Source of the DNA: Bacillota bacterium
GTDB lineage: Bacteria > Bacillota > Clostridia > Oscillospirales > Oscillospiraceae
Reading direction: 5' to 3'
NCBI GenBank assembly: GCA_023406225.1
Contig: JAEXWS010000018.1
Coordinates: forward strand, 1-11,378
DNA: 11,378 bases
Shown here piece by piece: positions 7,221-11,378 of the stretch; the stretch's first letter is position 1; each line of letters starts with the position of its first letter. The position numbers were made by a program, and so were the translations under genes. The notes under the pieces were generated by a model. That model ran no database searches and had not been told where the DNA came from. It worked only from the letters and a program-made list of their open reading frames with translations.

Positions 7221-7265
7221 AAAAGCCGCATTCCGGCCTGTGAGGGCCGGAATGCGGCTTTTTTT
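7221..7265. terminator. Strong bidirectional rho-independent terminator
   Basis: A perfect 18-bp stem (7221-7238 with 7245-7262, loop TGTGAG) is followed by T residues on the plus strand and, read from the other strand, also ends in five T. It separates the plus-strand hydrolase cassette from the convergent Trx-TrxR gene. Confidence 0.95.
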
Positions 7266-7303
7266 AAAAGAGCGGGGACCGGACCGCCTGTCCGCGGGGG
7301 CGG

Positions 7304-8572
7304 TCACACGCCCTCCGCCAGGTATTCCTCCGCATAGTGGACCGCCACGGCGCCGTCGGCCACGGCGGTCACCACCTGCCGCAGGGCCTTGGTGCGCACG
7401 TCGCCCACGGCGAACACGCCGGGGACGCTGGTGCGGGTGGACTCATCCGCCATGATGTAGCCCGCCGGGTCGAGCGCGAGCTTCCCCTTCACCAGCTCCG
7501 TGGCGGGCGTTCTGCCCACGCTGACAAACAGGCCGTCGCATGGCGTGATGCGCTCCTCGCCGGTCTTCAGGTCCCGCAGGCGGACGCCCTCCAGCTTGTC
7601 GCCGGCCAGCAGCTCCGTGACGGCGCTGCTCCAGCGGAATTCCACGTTTTCGGCCTTCATCAGCGGCTCGTGGTAGATCTTCGCCGCCCGCAGCGTGTCT
7701 CTCCGGTGGACCAGGATCACCTTTTTGCAGATGCGGGAGAGGAGGAGGGCGTCCGCCGCCGCCGAGTTGCCCCCGCCCACGACCACCACCGTTTTGCCCT
7801 GGTAGAACATGCCGTCGCAGGCGGCGCAGTAGTTGACGCCTTTGCCGGCCAGCGCCTTTTCCCCGGCCACGCCCAGCTCTTTTGGCCCGGCCCCGGTGGC
7901 GAGGACCACCGTTCTGCCGCGCAGCGTCCCCTCGCTGGTCTCCACCTTTTTTACAGGACCTGAGAGATCGAAGGACAAGACCTCCGCCAGGCGGCTTTCC
8001 ACGCCAAAGCGCTCCGCGCCCTGCCGCATTTTTTCGCCCAGGGTGAAGCCGTCCACGCCCTCCGCAAAGCCGGGGTAATTGTCGATCTGCTCCGTCAGGG
8101 CCATCTGCCCTCCGGCGGACAGCTTTTCCAGGACGATGGTCTTGAGGCCGGCTCTGGCCGCATACAGCGCCGCCGTGTATCCGCCGGGTCCTCCTCCCGC
8201 GATGACCATATCATAGACCTGCTCCGATCCGCCGGAGCCGTCCCTCCGCTTGTTCAGCGCCCCTTCGATGAACGCCTCCAGCTGCGGCTTGGATTCCGGC
8301 GCCACGATGGAGTCCAGGACCTGCCCGTTCTGATAGAGCAGCAGGGTGGGGACCAGCTCGATCTGCTCCGCCTCCGCCAGCTCCGGCTCCTCGTCGATGT
8401 TGACCTGGCCGAAGAGCAGGGCGTCCCCGTACTGTTTTGCCGTCTCCTCCAGCGCCGGGGCCAGGCGGCGGCAGTAAGAGCACCAGGGCGCCCAGAACTC
8501 CACCAGCACGGGCCTGTCCGCCGCGGCGGTATGCCGCCGGTAACTCTCTTGATTCATATGTAAGATCGACAT
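7304..8572 (-). CDS. trxB: Thioredoxin-thioredoxin reductase fusion (N-terminal Trx)
   Basis: A 422-residue cytoplasmic flavoprotein. Residues 1-108 form a thioredoxin domain with active site WCSYC (Cys31, Cys34) and the cis-Pro loop LVPTLL. After a Gly/Ser linker (about 110-117) comes a complete low-Mr thioredoxin reductase: FAD motif GGGPGG (126-131), redox centre CAACDG (Cys249, Cys252), NADP-binding GGGNSAAADA (266-275), HRRDTLRAAK (289-298, arginines typical of NADPH 2'-phosphate recognition) and the C-terminal FAD motif GVFAVGD (385-391). The chain can therefore pass electrons from NADPH via FAD to its own Trx domain. The Ser-Tyr active-site pair, instead of Gly-Pro, would alter redox potential or partners (inference). 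The ATG at 8572 is chosen because AAGGAG (8587-8582) is nine bases upstream; the in-frame ATG at 8581 sits directly against that site. Expression is probably controlled by the Crp/Fnr operator at 8632-8644. Confidence 0.93.
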   Translation of the reverse strand: MSILHMNQESYRRHTAAADRPVLVEFWAPWCSYCRRLAPALEETAKQYGDALLFGQVNIDEEPELAEAEQIELVPTLLLYQNGQVLDSIVAPESKPQLEAFIEGALNKRRDGSGGSEQVYDMVIAGGGPGGYTAALYAARAGLKTIVLEKLSAGGQMALTEQIDNYPGFAEGVDGFTLGEKMRQGAERFGVESRLAEVLSFDLSGPVKKVETSEGTLRGRTVVLATGAGPKELGVAGEKALAGKGVNYCAACDGMFYQGKTVVVVGGGNSAAADALLLSRICKKVILVHRRDTLRAAKIYHEPLMKAENVEFRWSSAVTELLAGDKLEGVRLRDLKTGEERITPCDGLFVSVGRTPATELVKGKLALDPAGYIMADESTRTSVPGVFAVGDVRTKALRQVVTAVADGAVAVHYAEEYLAEGV

Positions 8573-8603
8573 GGACCACATCTCCTTTTTCTTTGTTGCC
8601 TCC

Positions 8604-8644
8604 AGTATACCCGCGTTTTCCCCGGACTTCCGTGATATCGTCAC
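8604..8644 (-). promoter_or_regulatory. Crp/Fnr-type class II promoter of the Trx-TrxR fusion
   Basis: Operator GTGAC-GAT-ATCAC (minus strand, 8644-8632, centre 8638), then -10 box TATACT (8609-8604). The centre lies 29 bases upstream of the first base of the -10 box, about 41 from the predicted start. No -35 match exists at 17 bp (CGGAAG), which fits dependence on an activator. The same layout recurs at two other promoters in this window. Confidence 0.8.
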
Positions 8645-8801
8645 ATATCCGCGCGCTGCTTGCGTCCCTCTGCCCATGCGGGGGACCGTCCCGCGTTCGC
8701 CCCCGTCCGCCGGGGCGGAAGCGGGGCCTGCCGCGCCGCTCCCGGCTTTTTCAGGGGGCGTTTTGCGCGTATGGAAACGGCGGGGCTCCGCCGGCGCATC
8801 A

Positions 8802-8830
8802 TTGACAGACGCCCGAATATGACCTATAAT
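8802..8830 (+). promoter_or_regulatory. Perfect consensus sigma70 promoter of the Crp/Fnr gene
   Basis: TTGACA (8802-8807), a 17-bp spacer and TATAAT (8825-8830) match the consensus fully. Transcription should start near 8837, 21 bases before the ATG. No copy of the operator seen at the other redox promoters overlaps it, so expression looks constitutive. The 150 bp between it and the divergent operator are GC-rich and hold no gene that I can recognise. Confidence 0.92.
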
Positions 8831-8857
8831 AAACGGCACTGTGGAGGTGGGGCGAGC

Positions 8858-9517
8858 ATGGAAGTTTCAGGCTACTTCCCGATTTGGGACCAGTTGACGG
8901 CGCCGCAGAGGGCGAGGCTCTCCGAGGCGGCCGTCTGCCGGGAGGTCAAAAAGGGGACGGTCATACACAACGGGTCCGCGGACTGTCTCGGCTTTGTGCT
9001 GATCTGCTCCGGCCGGTTCCGGGCGTACATCCTTTCCGACGAGGGCCGGGAGATCACGATCTACCGGCTGTTTGAGCGGGACGTGTGCCTTTTTTCCGCG
9101 TCCTGCGTGATGCGCAGCATTCAGTTTGAGATCACCATCCAGGCGGAAATGGATTCCCGGTTCTGGGTCATCCCGTCCGGGGTCTACCAGGAAGTGATGG
9201 AGCGCTCGGCGCCGCTGTCCAACTACACCAACGAGATCATGGCCTCCCGGTTTTCCGAGGTCATGTGGCTTATCGAGCAGGTCCTGTGGAAGAGCTTTGA
9301 CAAGCGGCTCGCCGCGTTTTTGCTGGAGGAAGCGGCCGTCGAGGGGACCTCATGCCTGCGGATCACCCATGAGGGGATCGGCAACCACCTGGGCAACGCC
9401 CGGGAGGTGGTCACCCGGATGCTCCGCTATTTTCAAAACGAGGGCATGGTGCGCCTCGCCCGGGGGACCGTGGAGATCGTGGATGAAAAACGCCTGTCGG
9501 CCCTGGCCGGCCAATAG
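8858..9517 (+). CDS. Crp/Fnr family transcriptional regulator
   Basis: A 219-residue regulator with an N-terminal cyclic-nucleotide-binding-type beta-barrel (about 8-120), a long dimerisation helix (about 122-155) and a C-terminal winged helix (about 160-217). The recognition helix carries NAREVVTRMLRYF; its Arg182-Glu183 and Arg187 occupy the positions that in E. coli CRP (Arg180, Glu181, Arg185) read GTGA half-sites, which agrees with the GTGA/TCAC operators found at three nearby promoters. The sensory domain has cysteines at 27, 43, 50, 77 and 83, including DVCLFSASC, and no FNR-like N-terminal Cys cluster. Thiol or Fe-S redox sensing is possible but not shown. The start ATG has GGAGG (8843-8847) ten bases upstream; longer in-frame extension would cross the promoter. 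The gene is divergent from the Trx-TrxR fusion. Confidence 0.93.
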   Translation: MEVSGYFPIWDQLTAPQRARLSEAAVCREVKKGTVIHNGSADCLGFVLICSGRFRAYILSDEGREITIYRLFERDVCLFSASCVMRSIQFEITIQAEMDSRFWVIPSGVYQEVMERSAPLSNYTNEIMASRFSEVMWLIEQVLWKSFDKRLAAFLLEEAAVEGTSCLRITHEGIGNHLGNAREVVTRMLRYFQNEGMVRLARGTVEIVDEKRLSALAGQ

Positions 9518-9563
9518 CATGGCGGGAGCGGGGCCGCCGCGCGAAGCGGCTTCGTTCCCATAG

Positions 9564-9595
9564 AAAAGCGCCGGGGGAGCCCCCGGCGCTTTTTT
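9564..9595. terminator. Bidirectional rho-independent terminator
   Basis: A GC-rich stem AGCGCCGGGGG/CCCCCGGCGCT (9567-9577 with 9580-9590) has an A-run before and six T after it. It ends the plus-strand Crp/Fnr gene and, read the other way, the convergent CoA-binding-protein gene, whose stop codon is only a few bases from it. Confidence 0.93.
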
Positions 9596-9598
9596 CTG

Positions 9599-9955
9599 TC
9601 AGGACCGATACTGCTTCAGTCCCATCAGCAGGCATCCGTCGATATAGGGGATTTTGCGCCCGCGGAGATACTGGACCAGCGCCTCGCTGGAGGCTCCCGG
9701 CTGAACGACCACGCTTTTGAATTCCTTGCGGCACGATTGAAGCAGCTCCAGGCCCCTGTCCGGCCGGATGCACAGGTCGATGACGTCGATCTCGCCGGAG
9801 ACGTCGTTGATGGAGGGCAGCTCCCTGCCCACACACTGCACTTGGTAGCCGTGCGCCAGCATGGCCTGCTTGATCCTGGCGGCGTATTTGTCCTCGTTCA
9901 GCGTGTCGCCGACGATGACGAAGGACTTTTGTTCCATGACTTGAGACAGTTCCAT
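9599..9955 (-). CDS. CoA-binding domain protein (YccU-like)
   Basis: A 118-residue cytoplasmic protein that looks like a single Rossmann-type CoA-binding domain (CoA_binding_2 family). Seen: FVIVGDTLNEDKYAARI (residues 12-28), the glycine-containing nucleotide loop with the conserved N-x-x-K-Y pattern; a central EIDVIDLCIRP strand-loop (about 55-65), and VVVQPGASSEAL (about 82-93), where the family usually has a W/QxG motif. It is slightly shorter than most family members (about 130-140). The ATG at 9955 has AGGAGG six bases upstream. It lies 82 bp after trxA on the same strand with no terminator between them, so it is probably co-transcribed. No enzymatic function is established; a role in CoA-linked redox signalling is only suggested by context. 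Confidence 0.8.
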   Translation of the reverse strand: MELSQVMEQKSFVIVGDTLNEDKYAARIKQAMLAHGYQVQCVGRELPSINDVSGEIDVIDLCIRPDRGLELLQSCRKEFKSVVVQPGASSEALVQYLRGRKIPYIDGCLLMGLKQYRS

Positions 9956-10037
9956 GGGATCCCTCCTGTTCTTTTTCTGCGGGGCGGCCGCCGGGAAAGA
10001 CGGCTGATGTACGCCCGGGGAAGCGGCGTTCCTCCGG

Positions 10038-10343
10038 TCAGAGCATGGCGAGGATCTGCTGCTTGGGTCTTGCTCCCATGGCCTGGTTCACCACGGTCCC
10101 GTCCTTGATGACCATCAGCGTGGGGATGCTCATGACCTGGAACTGGGCGGCCAGCTCCGGCTCCTCATCCACATTGACCTTGGCGACCTTGATGTCGGAG
10201 CGCTCTTGGGCGATCTCCTCCACCAAGGGCACGACCATCCGGCAGGGCCCGCACCAGGGCGCCCAGAAATCCAGCAGAACGGGCTTGTCGGAATGAAGGA
10301 CCTCGGAGCTGAAGTTGGTTTTGCTGATATTGATGGCAGACAT
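10038..10343 (-). CDS. trxA: Thioredoxin
   Basis: A 101-residue classical cytoplasmic thioredoxin: FWAPWCGPCRM with redox Cys31 and Cys34, the cis-Pro motif SIPTLMVIKDG (about 73-83) and the usual length. It differs from the Trx domain of the nearby fusion, which has WCSYC. It is expected to be reduced by NADPH-thioredoxin reductase, most likely the fusion protein, and to reduce protein disulfides. The ATG at 10343 has AGGAGG eight bases upstream. It has its own promoter with a Crp/Fnr-type operator that overlaps the end of the preceding membrane-protein gene. Confidence 0.96.
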   Translation of the reverse strand: MSAINISKTNFSSEVLHSDKPVLLDFWAPWCGPCRMVVPLVEEIAQERSDIKVAKVNVDEEPELAAQFQVMSIPTLMVIKDGTVVNQAMGARPKQQILAML

Positions 10344-10378
10344 GTTGTTGACCTCCTGTTTTTTTATTTGATGGCTCC

Positions 10379-10419
10379 ATCATATCCGCTTTTTTGCCGG
10401 AGTTCCGTGATGTTGTCAC
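10379..10419 (-). promoter_or_regulatory. Crp/Fnr-type class II promoter of trxA
   Basis: Operator GTGAC-AAC-ATCAC (minus strand, 10419-10407, centre 10413) and -10 box TATGAT (10384-10379), whose first base is 29 bases from the operator centre, exactly as at the Trx-TrxR promoter. The -35 region (CGGAAC) has no consensus. The TGA stop codon of the upstream membrane-protein gene (10418-10416) is part of the operator's first half-site. Confidence 0.8.
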
Positions 10420-10991
10420 CGTGCGCCGCTTTTCGCCCGGCAGATGAGCTGGGTCAGCGTCCCCATGGGGCAGTAGACGCACCAGCTCCGGGGCTTGAAG
10501 AGGACCATGGTGAAAAGACCCAGGACGGTGGAGGTCAGCATGACGCTGTAAAAGCCGAAGGCGAACTGCGCCACGCCCGGATGGAACAGCGTGCCGCGGT
10601 AGGCCCAGTGCCAGGGAAGCTTGAAGGTCCACAGCAGCGTCACCACCTGGCCCAGGTCCCGCGCGCCGGCGAACACCAGATATGTGTTCCAGAGCATGAG
10701 GAGGAACATGGCGAAAAAGAACGCCAGGAACCCATAGCGGAACCCCTTGCTCTTCATCCACCGGGGCACATCCTTTTTCCGGGACAGGCCGAACCGGCCG
10801 CCCAGCAGGCTGAAAAGCTGTCCCCGGCCGCAGTAGCGGTTGCAGTAGCCCTTTGTCCCGTGGACGGCGGAGATGAGCAGCGGGATGAAGAAGCACAGCA
10901 GGCCCAGCCAGGCAAATAAGATGTTCAAAAACCCCAGCGCAAGATAGGCCAGGGACGCGATCCAGAGATAGTCGTACCAGCGCTTTTTCAT
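10416..10991 (-). CDS. Membrane 4Fe-4S-type protein (NapH/NosR/CcoG-like)
   Basis: A 191-residue membrane protein with about four hydrophobic helices (about 8-25, 28-45, 86-108, 143-166). Seen: GYCNRYCGRGQLF (Cys50, Cys54) after TM2 and RSWCVYCPMGTL (Cys171, Cys174) after the last helix, motifs like those next to membrane helices in NapH/NosR/CcoG-type electron-transfer proteins. There is no separate ferredoxin domain in the chain; the neighbouring ferredoxin gene may supply it. The start is ATG at 10991, which overlaps the ferredoxin stop codon (ATGA); longer versions of the frame would run through the ferredoxin gene. It may pass electrons between the membrane and the cytoplasmic ferredoxin/thioredoxin pool (inference). 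Its stop codon lies inside the trxA operator. Confidence 0.82.
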   Translation of the reverse strand: MKKRWYDYLWIASLAYLALGFLNILFAWLGLLCFFIPLLISAVHGTKGYCNRYCGRGQLFSLLGGRFGLSRKKDVPRWMKSKGFRYGFLAFFFAMFLLMLWNTYLVFAGARDLGQVVTLLWTFKLPWHWAYRGTLFHPGVAQFAFGFYSVMLTSTVLGLFTMVLFKPRSWCVYCPMGTLTQLICRAKSGAR

Positions 10992-11200
10992 GCGGCCTCC
11001 TCCCGAATCACGATCACGGAGGCGGGGCACTCTCTGGCGCACCGCCCGCAGCCCACGCATTTGGCCGGGTCGATGCAGGCCGCGACGCCCCGCCGGATAT
11101 CGACGGCGCCCAGGGGACACGCCTTTTTGCAGCAGCCGCAGGCCACACAGTGCGCCTGGTCCACAAAGGCCCGGCGCTTTTTTCTGACATTGTTTTCCAT
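10988..11200 (-). CDS. 2[4Fe-4S] ferredoxin-type protein
   Basis: A 70-residue bacterial-type ferredoxin with two full cluster motifs: CVACGCCKKACP (Cys18, 21, 24, 28) and CVGCGRCARECP (Cys48, 51, 54, 58), each in the CxxCxxCxxxCP pattern. Cys23 and Cys42 are additional. The basic N-terminus (KKRR) is unusual for an acidic ferredoxin and may help docking to the membrane partner (inference). The ATG at 11200 has GGAGG six bases upstream. The stop codon overlaps the start of the membrane Fe-S protein gene, so the two are translationally coupled. Transcription comes from a promoter with a Crp/Fnr-type operator. Confidence 0.94.
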   Translation of the reverse strand: MENNVRKKRRAFVDQAHCVACGCCKKACPLGAVDIRRGVAACIDPAKCVGCGRCARECPASVIVIREEAA

Positions 11201-11227
11201 ACAAAACCTCCAGAACAGAATGGGGAT

Positions 11228-11268
11228 AGTATAGTATAAGCGCGGCTGGGGCTCTGTGATGATGTCAC
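11228..11268 (-). promoter_or_regulatory. Crp/Fnr-type class II promoter of the ferredoxin operon
   Basis: Operator GTGAC-ATC-ATCAC (minus strand, 11268-11256, centre 11262) and -10 box TATACT (11233-11228), again 29 bases from the operator centre to the first -10 base. A second overlapping TATACT sits at 11238-11233. The -35 region (CAGAGC) has no consensus. Confidence 0.8.
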
Positions 11269-11357
11269 CGTTGCAGGCGCCGCCTGCCGGGGGACGGGCC
11301 GTTTCCCGGGAAATGGCGGCCCGCCCGCCGCCATGACGGACTGTTTAAACCGGAGGC

Positions 11358-11372
11358 GGCCCCCGTGGGGCC
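11358..11372. other. Small GC-rich hairpin at right edge
   Basis: GGCCCC, triloop CGT, GGGGCC form a 6-bp hairpin. Another imperfect hairpin centred on TTTCCCGGGAAA lies at 11295-11323. No T-run is visible, and the window ends here, so a terminator for a gene to the right cannot be judged. Confidence 0.25.
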
Positions 11373-11378
11373 CCCGCC

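Noticed and set aside
8573..8839. N-terminal extension of the Trx-TrxR frame by up to 89 codons
   Set aside because: The extension crosses the promoter, operator and ribosome site; Trx domain homology begins at the ATG at 8572.
8660..8857. N-terminal extension of the Crp/Fnr frame
   Set aside because: It would start upstream of the perfect TTGACA-17-TATAAT promoter and lacks family similarity; the ATG at 8858 has a good ribosome site.
1..11378. CRISPR arrays, tRNA or rRNA genes, prophage or restriction genes
   Set aside because: I looked on both strands and saw no regularly spaced repeats, no tRNA T-arm or anticodon patterns, no rRNA segments and no such protein motifs.

Overview
The window is GC-rich, densely coded DNA with strong Shine-Dalgarno sites, sigma70-type promoters and compact rho-independent terminators. 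The gene content (Cache histidine kinase, lipoprotein binding protein, Trx-TrxR fusion, clostridial-type ferredoxins, Crp/Fnr regulator) suggests an anaerobic, high-GC Firmicute of the Clostridia, perhaps Oscillospiraceae. That taxonomic reading is an inference from gene style, not from a search.

Left part (1-3700, minus strand): a two-gene operon runs from a clear promoter (TTGCAA-17-TATAAT, 3657-3685). The first gene encodes a lipoprotein that joins an ABC-type solute-binding domain to the C-terminal (nucleotide-recognition) domain of 5'-nucleotidases, without the catalytic metallophosphatase domain. The second, starting 2 bases after the first gene's stop codon, encodes a Cache-domain sensor histidine kinase that runs off the left edge. 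Together they look like an extracellular-ligand sensing system.

Gap (3594-4281): the only long non-coding stretch. It holds the operon promoter with an overlapping inverted repeat, a weak hairpin, and a striking 273-bp imperfect palindrome (3939-4211) bounded by TA and 17-bp perfect terminal inverted repeats. Each half has its own multi-helix fold, and the differences between the halves are often compensated within a half. It resembles a snap-back MITE or a pair of divergent structured RNAs.

Middle (4223-7265, plus strand): a three-gene cassette with an HSL-type alpha/beta hydrolase, a condensation-domain-like acyltransferase with HxxxDG, and a zinc-ribbon polytopic membrane protein (probably DUF6320). 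It is closed by a perfect 18-bp terminator shared with the convergent redox gene.

Right part (7304-11378): a redox module. A Crp/Fnr regulator (plus strand, perfect TTGACA-17-TATAAT promoter) is divergent from a thioredoxin-thioredoxin reductase fusion. Downstream on the minus strand lie ferredoxin plus membrane Fe-S protein (ATGA overlap), then thioredoxin plus a CoA-binding-domain protein. Three minus-strand promoters (trxB fusion, trxA, ferredoxin) carry the same operator, GTGAC-N3-ATCAC, with its centre exactly 29 bp upstream of the first base of a TATACT/TATGAT -10 box and with no -35 box. This is the geometry of class II Crp/Fnr activation, so the window probably contains a regulator and three of its target promoters. 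The operator is one base shorter than the canonical CRP/FNR palindrome.
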